From: SIG77 sp045589595 | GTDB taxonomy: Bacteria; Verrucomicrobiota; Lentisphaeria; Victivallales; UBA1829 | Direction: 5' to 3' | NCBI GenBank assembly: GCA_045589595.1 | Contig: JAZNPK010000002.1 | Span: 62,001 to 126,000, forward strand | DNA length: 64,000 nucleotides | In this document: positions 26,400 to 35,926 of the stretch, one piece after another | Layout: each line of letters opens with the position of its first letter | Numbering within the stretch: the stretch's first letter is position 1 | The notes under the pieces: generated by a model | The model's database searches: none | Told to the model about the DNA's origin: nothing | What the model saw: only the letters and a program-made list of their open reading frames with translations | Made by a program: the position numbers and the translations under genes

Positions 26400-27302
26400 T
26401 CAACCTGCGATTTCCTGTCTGTACGGCGCTGAACTCTGTGCCCCCATTCTTGTTACTGACAATGTTGCCGCTTCATTCGCCAGAACGATCGCGTTCCGCA
26501 GACTCATTCCTTCGGCAAGCCCCACTGCCAGTGCGCCGTTGAAAACATCTCCCGCCGCCGTAGTATCCACTCTTTTTACTGTCCGGACGGGGATCAGTTC
26601 GCCTCTGCCGCTCTGGTACAGCCATGCGCCTTTTTCCCCCATCGTGATGATAACGGTACAGACGCCCCGTCTGCAAAAAATTTCAGACGCAGTTTCAGCA
26701 CTGACTGCATCGCTGACATGGATCCCGGTCAGGATCTCCGTTTCCGTTTCATTCGGAGTGATCACATTCAGGTAGCGGTAAATCTCTATTGGCAGCGGTG
26801 CTGCCGGAGCAGGATTCAATATGACCCGTACATTCTTTTCCGCCGCCCATTTTGCCGCACACAAAACCGTTTCGATGGGCGTTTCCAGCTGCATCAGCAG
26901 AATAGACGCCTGTTCCAGTTCGTGCCGGAGCGGGACCAGATCCGCCGGCAGAAGGGATTTATTCGCTCCGGGCGCAACACAGATACAGTTTTCGCCCCGG
27001 GCATCCACCATGATCAATGCTGCGCCGGAGGGTTCGTCCGGATCTGTGAGAATGTGACCGGTATGAATGTTTTCACGCTGCCAGAGCGATTTTGATTCAC
27101 TGCCGAATGTGTCGTTCCCCACTTTGGCGATGAAGGTCACATTGCCCCCCATCCGGGCGGCAGCAACTGCCTGATTCGCCCCTTTCCCGCCGGGATTCAT
27201 GAAGAAGTGTCCGCCGAGTACCGTTTCACCCGGAACCGGAATACGGTCCGCCCGGATCACCATGTCTGTATTGGAACTGCCGATAACAATGATCTTTTTC
27301 AT
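26400..27302 (-). CDS. rbsK: Ribokinase
   Basis: The 300-residue PfkB-family kinase has the N-terminal IGSSNTDMVIRADRIPVPGET, the GG motif NPGGKGANQAVAAARMG and the C-terminal anion hole and catalytic Asp in VDTTAAGDVFNGAL. It phosphorylates D-ribose to ribose 5-phosphate. ATG 27302 is chosen because GAGGGGG lies just upstream; an earlier in-frame ATG has none. It forms an operon with the transporter gene. Confidence 0.92.
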   Translation of the reverse strand: MKKIIVIGSSNTDMVIRADRIPVPGETVLGGHFFMNPGGKGANQAVAAARMGGNVTFIAKVGNDTFGSESKSLWQRENIHTGHILTDPDEPSGAALIMVDARGENCICVAPGANKSLLPADLVPLRHELEQASILLMQLETPIETVLCAAKWAAEKNVRVILNPAPAAPLPIEIYRYLNVITPNETETEILTGIHVSDAVSAETASEIFCRRGVCTVIITMGEKGAWLYQSGRGELIPVRTVKRVDTTAAGDVFNGALAVGLAEGMSLRNAIVLANEAATLSVTRMGAQSSAPYRQEIAG

Positions 27303-27414
27303 TCTGATCCCCCTCTCTTTTTTTGTGTGCAATGCAGAATGGACAGATAACTTTCTGCATGGACAAAGAAGAAGACGGGGAATATCAGCAGGTTTCTGAA
27401 AAATCCGGGAAAAA

Positions 27415-28290
27415 TCAGCGTTTCAGCAGAAGATCCCGGAGCAGAGAACCGAGCGGAGTAAGCATGATCAATGCCGTGGCAATGGCGATAAATGGCGCAA
27501 AGGGCATACCTCTGTGACGCATTTTCGGTTTGAGTTTCCGGAGGATCGGCGCACAGAGAACCGTCAGAACAGATGCGGCGAGAAGGATCCAGAGCAGCAG
27601 ATCGATATGGGTAAAGACTGCGAGGACTGCAAGTAATTTTACATCGCCCCAACCGAATGCTGTCCGTCGGAAAAACGCTTTGCCAAGCAATGCCACACCA
27701 GTCAGCAGAACCCCCGCCGCGATCCCGGGCAGAAGCAGATCCAGTACAAGCATAACAGCGGGGATATCGGACGACATCCTGCCGGCAGTGAATCCTGTCA
27801 GCAGCACACTGATCAGCAGCGTTACCACAAAACTGTCCGGAATGATCCTGTAATCACAATCCGTAAAAGCGGAGGCGATCAGGATCGCCGCCGTGATCAT
27901 GTACTGGAGCAGGATCAGCAGTCCCCATCCTGTCCCGCATCCGGGCAGATTTCCACTTTGCCAGAGCAGAAAAATCGCAAGAAAAACCAGTCCGGTCAAT
28001 GTTTCCACCAGCGGATAACGGATGGAGATCGGTTCTTTGCATGAACTGCATTTCCCCCGCAGAAACAGCCAGCTGAATACCGGAATGTTTTCATAAAAGG
28101 GGATCGCATGATCGCATTTCGGACAATGGGACGGAGGGGAGACAATGCTCATCCCGTTGGGGATTCGCCAGATGCAGACATTGAGAAAACTGCCCACACA
28201 CGCCCCGATCCACGCCCAGAAAATACTGAAGACGATGGGAAAATCCGCCACCATCTGAATGGCGATCATATCCAGCGGACCGGTCGTCAT
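27415..28290 (-). CDS. Prepilin peptidase / N-methyltransferase (A24 family)
   Basis: The 291-residue membrane protein begins with the methyltransferase-type domain (GACVGSFLNVCIWRIP) and two CxxC pairs (CPKC, CSSC) for zinc. About seven membrane helices follow, with the aspartate protease motifs FTDCDYRIIPD and GWGDVKLL. It cleaves and methylates prepilins at the inner membrane. Its ATG follows the nadE TGA by one base, so translation is coupled. It is the only such peptidase in the window and probably serves the Tad system 11-17 kb away. Confidence 0.9.
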   Translation of the reverse strand: MTTGPLDMIAIQMVADFPIVFSIFWAWIGACVGSFLNVCIWRIPNGMSIVSPPSHCPKCDHAIPFYENIPVFSWLFLRGKCSSCKEPISIRYPLVETLTGLVFLAIFLLWQSGNLPGCGTGWGLLILLQYMITAAILIASAFTDCDYRIIPDSFVVTLLISVLLTGFTAGRMSSDIPAVMLVLDLLLPGIAAGVLLTGVALLGKAFFRRTAFGWGDVKLLAVLAVFTHIDLLLWILLAASVLTVLCAPILRKLKPKMRHRGMPFAPFIAIATALIMLTPLGSLLRDLLLKR

Positions 28291-28291
28291 A

Positions 28292-29995
28292 TCAACTGTG
28301 TCTCCACAATGTCATTGCCGCATCGCTGGGCATCTGCCACGCAGTCCGGGGCGAGAGGGAAACGATGCCGGTCTGCGGTCCGTCGGGACAGCAGGAGCGT
28401 TTGAACTGCTGGGTGAAGAACCGTTTGAAAAACAGGTCCAGGGTCCGGTCAAGTTCTTCTGCCGGATATTTGTTGCCGAATGCAAGTTCCGCCAGATAGC
28501 GGATCTTTTCGGGTGCGGCTCCGCCGTAAATAAAGTGATACAGATAAAAATCGTGCAGTTCGTAAGCGCCGAGGATCGATTCCGTTTTCTGGGCGATTGC
28601 GCCCGTTTTGTCTGCGGGAAGCAGTTCCGGTGAAACGGGAGTCGCCAACACATCTTTCAGCACTTTTTTCATGGCACCGTCACCGGTATTTTCTGCATAC
28701 CAGTCCACCATGACCCGGACCAGTGTTTTAGTGACGCCGCAGTTTACATTGTACATGGACATGTGATCGGCATTATAGGTTGACCAGCCCAGTGCGATCT
28801 CGGAAAGATCACCGGTCCCCACCACAAGTCCCCGTTCCCGGTTGGCGGTATCCATCAGGATCTGGGTGCGTTCCCGGGCTTGAACATTTTCATAAGTCAC
28901 ATCCAATACAGCCGGATCGTGTCCGATATCATTGAAATGCTGAAGACAAGCGTTTGTAATATCAACCGTCCGCAGATCGCAGCCCAGCAGCAGGGACAAT
29001 GCTTCGGAATTGGATTTTGTGCGGCTTGTCGTGCCGAAACCCGGCATGGTCAGTGCCACAAGCTGTTCCGGTTTCCAGCCCAGCCGTTTTACCGCCTCCG
29101 CCGCAACGAGGATCGCCAGCGTGGAGTCCAGTCCCCCGGAGATGCCGATGACGGCTTTCTGCGATCCGGAGCAGGCGAGACGTTTTACCAGCCCAGCCGT
29201 CTGGATTTCAAAAATATCTGCACAATCGGCAGGACATTCCGGCAGAAACGGCAGGGGATCCACCGTTCTGTACTGCACAGATGCCAAATCGTCCCGCAGC
29301 GGTGTGATCTCCATATCTTCTTCCGGCTCATTGTTCTGCCGGATGTGCGACAGCATTTCCAGATCGGTATCGGCGTAGATGATGGAACTTTTCCGGTTGA
29401 ACGGCTTGTTTTCTGTCAGGAAAACACCGTTTTCACAAATCGCCGCATAACCGCCGTAAACCGCATCGGTCGTGGATTCCGTAACACCGGCAGACGCATA
29501 GACCATAACAGTTTTGTGGCAGGCACTGAGTGCTTTGAGCTGATCCCGTTTGTTCCGGATGCTTCCGGCAATGGCAGGTTCTGCATCCGGCATCAGGGTC
29601 AGTGCCGCAGCAGTCGTGCCCAGCCCCAGCGTAGCGGCTCCGGCATCCAGGATCAGATCGTCCTGTTCCGGCACAAGGGCGGTGACAGTCCCGCCGGAAA
29701 GTACGGCAGTTGCCGGACCTTCTTTCAGCGGCAGTCCCAGCACAATGATCATGCCGGAATCCCGGAATGCTTCTGCGATCCTGCAGGCGGCGGCTCCGGC
29801 GGCATCGGTAAGGTGTTTCTGGGTAAACAGACTGCCGCATGTAGCACCGGTCAGGGCAAGTTTGGGAAACAGGACCAGTGCGGCACCGTTCCGGGCGGCT
29901 TCTTCGGAAAGACGGATGATCTCATTGGTGTTGTATTCCACATCTGCTACTTTCAATTCCGGTACAGCTGCGGCTATGCGGTAAAATCCGAACAT
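28292..29995 (-). CDS. nadE: NAD+ synthetase with degenerate glutaminase domain
   Basis: The C-terminal half is an intact NAD synthase: the P-loop SGGLDS at 286-291, GTGDLSEIALGWSTYNADHMSMYNV split over conserved blocks, and KTESILGAYELHDF. The N-terminal nitrilase-like domain is shortened to about 230 residues. The usual catalytic Glu is K45 (LVLFPKLALTG), the VPK lysine motif is VPEQDD, and no CEDLW-like cysteine is visible. The enzyme adenylates and amidates nicotinate adenine dinucleotide, but it may depend on free ammonia rather than glutamine. GGAG lies seven bases before the ATG. Confidence 0.88.
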   Translation of the reverse strand: MFGFYRIAAAVPELKVADVEYNTNEIIRLSEEAARNGAALVLFPKLALTGATCGSLFTQKHLTDAAGAAACRIAEAFRDSGMIIVLGLPLKEGPATAVLSGGTVTALVPEQDDLILDAGAATLGLGTTAAALTLMPDAEPAIAGSIRNKRDQLKALSACHKTVMVYASAGVTESTTDAVYGGYAAICENGVFLTENKPFNRKSSIIYADTDLEMLSHIRQNNEPEEDMEITPLRDDLASVQYRTVDPLPFLPECPADCADIFEIQTAGLVKRLACSGSQKAVIGISGGLDSTLAILVAAEAVKRLGWKPEQLVALTMPGFGTTSRTKSNSEALSLLLGCDLRTVDITNACLQHFNDIGHDPAVLDVTYENVQARERTQILMDTANRERGLVVGTGDLSEIALGWSTYNADHMSMYNVNCGVTKTLVRVMVDWYAENTGDGAMKKVLKDVLATPVSPELLPADKTGAIAQKTESILGAYELHDFYLYHFIYGGAAPEKIRYLAELAFGNKYPAEELDRTLDLFFKRFFTQQFKRSCCPDGPQTGIVSLSPRTAWQMPSDAAMTLWRHS

Positions 29996-30008
29996 GGCTG
30001 ATCTCCTT

Positions 30009-32009
30009 TTATTTTCTGCCGAAACGGTGTTCGATTTCGTTCAGGGATATATTCAAAACCGTGGGTCTTCCATGAGGACAGGAAAATGGCAGTTCACATT
30101 CTGCCAGATCCTGTATCAGGGCTTCACATTCTTCCAGCGTCAGTTTGTCGTGGGCTTTCACTGCCGCTTTACAGGCGGCGGTGGCTATGGCATGGGTCTG
30201 AAGCTGCTGGGCGGAACCCCGTTCCGTCAGACGCGACAGCATATCGGAAAAAACGCCGCCCGCGTTATCCTGAGGCAGAGCCGCCGGGATCGCATTGAGT
30301 TTGACGGTCAGTTCGCCGAAAGGATCGATTTCAAAACCGGCAGATTCAAAACCTTCCAGATTCCGGCAGACAAAGTGCATGTCAGCGCGGGACAGTTCCA
30401 ACGTGATGGGAAAGAGCAGCCGCTGGGAAAGACTGCCGTCCGTTCGTTTGAGGATCTTCTCGTAAAGAACACGCTCGTGTGCCGCATGCTGGTCGATCAG
30501 GACCAGACCGTTGGAGATCGCTGCCACGATATAGGAATTTTCCATAATGCCGAGGATCTTCAGGTCATACGCCTTGAACAGCATCTGTTCTTCCGTCATC
30601 ACCGTCTTAGGGAACGGCTTGTCGCCATCCGGCGGAAACGGCAGCACATCCGGCTGCTGCAGCGGTTCGGGCGTCCGTTCCTGCTGAAGCGTGAAATAAC
30701 TGCCCGGCTGACCCGGCGGGAGCGCGCCTGTATTTTCATCCTGCACCGTCTGGCGGTTTGCCAGTTCACCCAGTGTGGTCAGACCTGTTGTCCCTGCAGT
30801 CGGCAGACTGACCTGATACTCCACCAACGCCTGTTTCATGATCATTTCCAGTTCTGTCGTTCCCCCGTCCGAACCCATTGAAACGGGTGAAACTGCATCC
30901 GGCTTGAAGTCGGGATAAAGAGAACGGATGGTGTCGGTGCCGGAGATCTTGCTCCGGTCAAGAGGCTGATCCGGATGCCGCGGGATCACCGGGACCGGCT
31001 GGGGAATGACCGGGTCCGCCTGACGGAGTGCCGCCGTCACTGCGCTGCGTACCGCTGCGATAACAGCAAAATCATCGCGGAAACGGACTTCCCGTTTTGC
31101 CGGATGGACATTGACATCCACCGCGCCCGGCTCCATGGTCAGAAAGAGGATCGCCACCGGATATCTGCCCCGGTCCAGTATCGGTCCGTAGCCATCCCGG
31201 ATCCCCCGGAACACAGAGGGGGATTCCACCGGACGGCTGTTGACAAATACCCGTTGTTCGCCCCGTGTTGCTTTTGTGTAGTCCCGCGTGGAAATAAAGC
31301 CATGGATCCGGATCGGTGCCTCCACATTGGACATGGGGATCGGGATCAGGGCATCCGCGCAGCTTTTGCCGAACAGTTCCCGGATCCGCGGCAGAAGATC
31401 ACCGCAGGACGGCGCTGAGATCACGACCCGCCCGTCGATCCGCAATTCAAAAGATGTGCCGGGATTGGCAAGCGCAATATTGGTGATACATTCCACGATG
31501 TGCCGTTCTTCCGTGGATGCCGATTTCAAAAACTTTTTCCGCGCCGGAAGATTGTAAAACAGGTCGCGGATCATAACTTCCGTGCCGGGAGCGCAGCCCG
31601 CCGGATTGGCGGCAATGGCTTTCCCGCCGTGAACAACGACTTCAAAACCGCTGGCATTGTCCCGCTTCCGTGTCCGGATGGACATCTTGGAGACGGACGC
31701 GATACTGGGGATCGCCTCACCCCGGAACCCGAAGGACTGAATCGCAAAAATATCTTCTTCGTTCCGGATTTTGCTGGTTGCATGGGATTCAAAACAGAGC
31801 ATGGCATCGTCTTCATCCATACCGCAGCCATTGTCCTGAACGGCAATCAGTTTTCTGCCCGCATCTTCGATGGAAATACGGATCTGTTTTGCTCCGGCAT
31901 CCAGCGCATTTTCCACCAGTTCCTTGACAACAGATGCCGGGCGTTCCACCACTTCACCGGCGGCGATCCGGTTCCAGACATCTTCAGAAAGCATGTGAAT
32001 GGTACTCAT
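30009..32009 (-). CDS. mutL: DNA mismatch repair protein MutL (endonuclease type)
   Basis: The N-terminal GHKL ATPase is clear (IAAGEVVERPASVVKEL, DNGCGM, GFRGEA). The C-terminal dimer domain keeps the nuclease motif DQHAAHERVLYE (DQHAx2Ex4E). This is expected in bacteria without MutH. The start at 32009 is fixed by an ATGA overlap with the upstream gene and by AGGAGG upstream, giving 666 residues; an earlier ATG in frame is less likely. A Pro/Gln-rich linker joins the two domains. Confidence 0.95.
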   Translation of the reverse strand: MSTIHMLSEDVWNRIAAGEVVERPASVVKELVENALDAGAKQIRISIEDAGRKLIAVQDNGCGMDEDDAMLCFESHATSKIRNEEDIFAIQSFGFRGEAIPSIASVSKMSIRTRKRDNASGFEVVVHGGKAIAANPAGCAPGTEVMIRDLFYNLPARKKFLKSASTEERHIVECITNIALANPGTSFELRIDGRVVISAPSCGDLLPRIRELFGKSCADALIPIPMSNVEAPIRIHGFISTRDYTKATRGEQRVFVNSRPVESPSVFRGIRDGYGPILDRGRYPVAILFLTMEPGAVDVNVHPAKREVRFRDDFAVIAAVRSAVTAALRQADPVIPQPVPVIPRHPDQPLDRSKISGTDTIRSLYPDFKPDAVSPVSMGSDGGTTELEMIMKQALVEYQVSLPTAGTTGLTTLGELANRQTVQDENTGALPPGQPGSYFTLQQERTPEPLQQPDVLPFPPDGDKPFPKTVMTEEQMLFKAYDLKILGIMENSYIVAAISNGLVLIDQHAAHERVLYEKILKRTDGSLSQRLLFPITLELSRADMHFVCRNLEGFESAGFEIDPFGELTVKLNAIPAALPQDNAGGVFSDMLSRLTERGSAQQLQTHAIATAACKAAVKAHDKLTLEECEALIQDLAECELPFSCPHGRPTVLNISLNEIEHRFGRK

Positions 32010-32479
32010 TGTTCCTGTGCCTCCTGCTGAACTTCCCGGATCTTGCTGTCGAGAACTTTCCCGAATTCGATTTTCTGCTGATGGGCATGGAGCAGATGAA
32101 GCAGACATTCTTTACTGTTTCCCTGCTGTTCCGCCAGATTGGCAAGACGCAGTTCCAATGCCGTCTGCATCATGATCCCCGCAAAAGAATCCTTCTTCCC
32201 GGATTCCCGGATCATTGTCGACGCCTGACGGTACAAATTTTCTGCCGTTTTGTATTGTTCCTGTTGAGATGCTGCGTCACCGGCATAGACCAATTCCCGG
32301 AAACGCTGTTCGACGGGCTGACGGAACTGCTGATCGTTTTTCTGGCGCATCATACTGGAAACGGTGATCGCCACCACCGTCATGACAATAGCGAATGCAA
32401 AGATCACAATAATGGGCTTCAGATCTTTTCCCGCTCTGCGCAGTTTACCGTAAAGCATCTGTTTATCAGTCGGTTCCAT
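32006..32479 (-). CDS. Membrane-anchored helical (TPR-like) protein
   Basis: The 157-residue protein has one membrane helix near residues 23-43 and a C-terminal helical part with TPR-like spacing (AGDAASQQEQYKTAENLYRQA). I do not recognise a named family. It overlaps the ATPase gene upstream by 14 bp and mutL downstream by 4 bp, so it is a coupled middle gene of the operon. Confidence 0.75.
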   Translation of the reverse strand: MEPTDKQMLYGKLRRAGKDLKPIIVIFAFAIVMTVVAITVSSMMRQKNDQQFRQPVEQRFRELVYAGDAASQQEQYKTAENLYRQASTMIRESGKKDSFAGIMMQTALELRLANLAEQQGNSKECLLHLLHAHQQKIEFGKVLDSKIREVQQEAQEQ

Positions 32480-33464
32480 CGGCTGCTTCCTTTCCGGCAG
32501 TGATCAGATGACACGCCGTAAGATGTCCATCGGTCCCCGTCAGCGGCGGGACCTGCTCCCGGCAGAGATCCGGCACTGCGGCACTGCATCTGTCGCAGAA
32601 ACGGCATCCGGGCGGAAAATCGCAGGGAGACGGCACAATACCGGGAATGGTCTGAAGCTGTTTCTTTTTTTCGCCCAGTACCGGTACCGCGGCGAGAAGG
32701 GCTTTCGTATAGGGATGACGGGGAGACGCGATCAACTCATCCGCAGCGGCTTCTTCCACGATCCTTCCTGCATACATGACTTCCACGCGGTCTGCCAGTT
32801 CTGCCACGATCCCCAGATTGTGGGTCACCAGGATCACACTCATATTTCTTTCCCGCCGCAGTTTATCCAGCAATTCAAGGATCTGCGCCTGGATCGTCAC
32901 ATCCAGCGCGGTTGTCGGTTCGTCCGCCACCAGAACGGACGGGCGGCTCGCCAGAGCCATGGCGATCATCACACGCTGCTGCATACCGCCGGACATTTCG
33001 TGGGGATACAGTCTGACACGCGCTTCCGGTTCGGGGATCCCCGCCTGACGGAGCAGTTCCACCGCTTCTGCAATGGGATCGGAAATATCCGGACAATGCA
33101 GTTCGATCGCTTCTGCGATCTGGTCTCCGACACGCATCACCGGGTTCAGACACATGGACGGTTCCTGAAAAATATAGGCGATCTCTTTTCCGCGGATCTT
33201 CCGGAGCTGTTTCGGTGTGAGAGAAAGAAGATCGATCGGTCCCGCTTCCGTTTCCAGAATGATCTCGCCGCTGACGATCTTTGCCTGCGGCGGCAGAAGC
33301 CGGGCAAGAGAAAGACAACTTACGCTTTTTCCACAGCCGCTTTCGCCCACCAGCGACAGCAGTTCACCCCGTTCCAGATGAAACGAAACATCCGTAACGG
33401 TCGGTTGGCAGACGCCGTCCGTGTGAAATTCCACGCTCAGGTGTCTGACATCAAGCAGCGGCAT
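32466..33464 (-). CDS. Oligopeptide-type ABC transporter ATPase (OppD/DppD-like), orphan
   Basis: The 332-residue ATPase has Walker A GESGCGKS, the Q-loop YIFQEPSMCLNPVM, signature MSGGMQQRVMIA, Walker B VLVADEPTTALD and the C-terminal Opp-type cysteine segment CRFCDRCSAAVPDLC. Such subunits normally work with OppB, OppC, OppF and a binding protein, and none is nearby. AAAGG lies nine bases before the ATG. It leads the mutL-nadE-prepilin peptidase operon. Confidence 0.85.
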   Translation of the reverse strand: MPLLDVRHLSVEFHTDGVCQPTVTDVSFHLERGELLSLVGESGCGKSVSCLSLARLLPPQAKIVSGEIILETEAGPIDLLSLTPKQLRKIRGKEIAYIFQEPSMCLNPVMRVGDQIAEAIELHCPDISDPIAEAVELLRQAGIPEPEARVRLYPHEMSGGMQQRVMIAMALASRPSVLVADEPTTALDVTIQAQILELLDKLRRERNMSVILVTHNLGIVAELADRVEVMYAGRIVEEAAADELIASPRHPYTKALLAAVPVLGEKKKQLQTIPGIVPSPCDFPPGCRFCDRCSAAVPDLCREQVPPLTGTDGHLTACHLITAGKEAADGTD

Positions 33465-33507
33465 CGGGAAAGACCTTTCTCTGTTGGTTTCTGTTATATC
33501 AAGAGTA

Positions 33508-33536
33508 AATATACATCATACCGTCCCTGACTTCAA
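33508..33536 (-). promoter_or_regulatory. Promoter of the OppD-mutL-nadE operon
   Basis: On the minus strand TTGAAG (33531-33536), 17-base spacer, TATATT (33508-33513), about 44 bp before ATG 33464. Confidence 0.55.
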
Positions 33537-33560
33537 GCCCTGTCAAAAACGAAAATGATG

Positions 33561-33602
33561 AAAAAACAGAAAACGGCTGCCGGGACTCCGGCAACCGTTC
33601 TG
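33561..33602 (-). terminator. Terminator of the nifU-like gene
   Basis: On the minus strand the hairpin 33566-33602 has a 16-bp stem with one mismatch (ACAGAACGGTTGCCGG and partner), a four-base loop and a following T6. Confidence 0.85.
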
Positions 33603-33625
33603 TTGTGCAGATGAAACCTGAAGAA

Positions 33626-33844
33626 TCAGGCGCGTTCCACTGTGATTTCGGGATCGATTTCTTCCCGGAGGAGGCGTTCAATACCGTCTTTCAGTGTCAT
33701 CTGTGCGTGGGGACATGTGCCGCAGGCACCCCGGAGTTTGAGCAGAACCTGTTTGCCTTCAATAGAAACGATTTCCAGGTCGCCGCCGTCTGCCTGCAGA
33801 TAAGCACGGAGATCTTCGAGTTTAGCTCTGATCTTTTCTTCCAT
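33626..33844 (-). CDS. NifU-like Fe-S scaffold protein
   Basis: The 72-residue protein matches the NifU C-terminal domain: LQADGGDLEIV near the start and the cluster-binding pair in GACGTCPHAQMTLKDGIE. It can hold a transient 4Fe-4S cluster and pass it to apoproteins. ATG 33844 is preferred, since AGGA lies about nine bases upstream; a TTG two codons earlier is also in frame. The nifS-like gene lies 94 bp upstream on the same strand. Confidence 0.9.
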   Translation of the reverse strand: MEEKIRAKLEDLRAYLQADGGDLEIVSIEGKQVLLKLRGACGTCPHAQMTLKDGIERLLREEIDPEITVERA

Positions 33845-33937
33845 GATCAAATTTCCTTTCGTAAGTAAGTAGGTTTACAAAATTTCCAACATAACATTGT
33901 AATCTATCACCGGAAATGATTTTTGCAATCTTATTTT

Positions 33938-35041
33938 TCAATATTGACGGAGAATTTCTGCAAGAGAACGGACAAGTGTGCAGACGCCGTCCCTGTCGTT
34001 GGCGGGCGAAAAGGAGATCCGCAGCGCGCAGAACGCAAGAGATGAAGGGATCCCCATCCATGTTAACGCTTCACTGGGACGGTCCGTTTCCGCATCACAG
34101 GCACTGCCCGGAGATGTAATGATCCCTCTGCCCGATAACGCACGCGTCAGGATCGCCCCCTGATACCCCGGAAACAACAGATGGGTGATGTAGGGGCTGA
34201 CCGGTACATTTTCTGCGATTGTCCTGCGGAAAACTCCCGGCAGCGTCCGTTCCAATTCAGCAAACAACAGATCTTTCAGTTCCTGCGCGGAGAATGCACG
34301 CTGTTCCTGCAGGGAGACCCAGCTGCACAGAACTGCTGCCAGATGTTTTGCCAGAACGGGGGGGACTCGCCCCGTACTGTGCTGCTCCAGACGGAGTTTT
34401 TTCAATGCCGGCAGAAAAGTCTTCCGGCAGATCAATGCCGCACCGCTCAATGCGCCGAGCTTCTGTCCGGATAAGGTGAAAAAATCTGGTTGGACCGCTG
34501 AAAAATCGAAGGGGATCTTTCCCGCACCCTGAATGGCATCCACCAGAAGCAGAGATTTTTTGCGGGCTGACAGGGATGGCATGTTCTGGATGACTCCCGT
34601 CTCCGGTTGAACAAGATGCACTGCCGTCAGAACCGTATCCTCTGTGATGCAGCGATCAAAAGTTTCCTGCGCAATGACCCCGTTGCTGTCACAGGGAAAT
34701 ATCACCTGCCGGATGCCGCTGAGCCTTCGGACAGCAGCCCTGACGCAGGCGTGTTCCCCGCCGCTCAGTGCCGCTGTTCCGGTCCGGCACTGTGACCCTG
34801 CCGCGGCAAAAGCTGCATTGACCGCATCGGTGCCGGTATGAGTGAAAAAGATGCCGTACTGCTCCCGCGTATGCCGGTCGGGACAGAGTGCGGTCAGGAT
34901 ATCTGATGCCGCCTGATCGATGATCTTCTGTGCGCCGCTGACGGGGTTTTCCTGATTGGCAATCTCAGCAGTCTGCAGATCCGTACAGTCCGGAAAGGAG
35001 AGCGGCTCCATTGCGGCTGCATGGTCGAAATACAGATTCAT
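33938..35041 (-). CDS. Cysteine desulfurase-like class V aminotransferase
   Basis: The 367-residue PLP enzyme begins YFDHAAAMEPL and has the PLP-lysine region TLSGQKLGALSG and the active-site cysteine loop SPGSACDAETDRPS. These features match NifS/IscS enzymes that take sulfur from cysteine. The lysine motif and several flanking residues deviate from the classical SSHK, so the branch is uncertain. Proximity to the NifU-like gene supports a role in Fe-S assembly. Confidence 0.85.
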   Translation of the reverse strand: MNLYFDHAAAMEPLSFPDCTDLQTAEIANQENPVSGAQKIIDQAASDILTALCPDRHTREQYGIFFTHTGTDAVNAAFAAAGSQCRTGTAALSGGEHACVRAAVRRLSGIRQVIFPCDSNGVIAQETFDRCITEDTVLTAVHLVQPETGVIQNMPSLSARKKSLLLVDAIQGAGKIPFDFSAVQPDFFTLSGQKLGALSGAALICRKTFLPALKKLRLEQHSTGRVPPVLAKHLAAVLCSWVSLQEQRAFSAQELKDLLFAELERTLPGVFRRTIAENVPVSPYITHLLFPGYQGAILTRALSGRGIITSPGSACDAETDRPSEALTWMGIPSSLAFCALRISFSPANDRDGVCTLVRSLAEILRQY

Positions 35042-35047
35042 ACCGTT

Positions 35048-35911
35048 TTATTCGGTCTTTGTTTTTGTGTAGTCGATGGATGTTCCGCCGGGAATGGTGA
35101 AATCTGATTCCGGCAGTTTGGGATCGATCAGCAGTTCCTGCGTGTGGAAAGCCTGTGTACTGACATTTTCGATGGTCACGACACTGACCATCGGCATCCG
35201 GACATTGTTGATCCAGCGGTAATCTCTGGATTCGGAGCGGTAGAGAAAATGGGCTCCGTCGGGCATACAGAGAACGGTTTCGATCCGGTCGGTCAGGAAT
35301 GTTGTCGCATCGATGTATTTGACATAGGGCGGCAGTTCGGGATCTGCGGTACGGCAGACCATCCGGTAATACCGTTTGCCTTCTTCATAGACCACCGCCA
35401 GTTCAACTGTTGAAAACAGCGTCTGTTCACTGGCTTTCGGATCTGCAAATCCAACGTAGTTGCGGAAAAGTTTCATGCCTTCTCCGGTATATTCCGTGGC
35501 TTTGCCTTTGTCGTTGATGATCCACCCCTTGTTGTCGCGGAACAGCAGCGTCTGGAACGGCATGCCGTCCTGATAGGATGTCTGACGCATCTGAGTCGGC
35601 TGACGGAACTTGATCTCGGTGGTGTAATAACGCTCGATCTTGGAAAATCCCTTCTTTTCCTCACTGACCGCTGACTGGCGGAGGATGTAGGATTTACAGT
35701 TGTACCAGACACCTTTCGGGTCTGTGGCTTCCCGCATCCTTGCGATGAGTTGGGAAACGCTCATATCGGCTTCCTCCTGCGGTTCGTTCAGACCCAGCAG
35801 CAGATCGTAGTCCTGAACCATAAAAGCACAGGAGTTCAGGCAGAGCAGAAGCGTAACAGCAGAGAGTGTCAGCAGGACTTTGCGGAACAGATGGAGGACA
35901 GTCTTGTTCAT
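35048..35911 (-). CDS. Hypothetical lipoprotein, possibly LolA/LppX-like
   Basis: The 287-residue protein has a lipoprotein signal (LLLCLNSC). The mature part is beta-rich, in the manner of LolA-type half-barrels (WYNCKSYILRQ, IKFRQPTQMRQTSY, DNKGWIINDKGK, YVKYIDATTFLTDRIE). Fold assignment is by pattern only. It follows the nifS-like gene's reading direction and ends 7 bp before it begins, so the two may be co-transcribed. Confidence 0.7.
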   Translation of the reverse strand: MNKTVLHLFRKVLLTLSAVTLLLCLNSCAFMVQDYDLLLGLNEPQEEADMSVSQLIARMREATDPKGVWYNCKSYILRQSAVSEEKKGFSKIERYYTTEIKFRQPTQMRQTSYQDGMPFQTLLFRDNKGWIINDKGKATEYTGEGMKLFRNYVGFADPKASEQTLFSTVELAVVYEEGKRYYRMVCRTADPELPPYVKYIDATTFLTDRIETVLCMPDGAHFLYRSESRDYRWINNVRMPMVSVVTIENVSTQAFHTQELLIDPKLPESDFTIPGGTSIDYTKTKTE

Positions 35912-35926
35912 AGGGGCACCCCGGCA

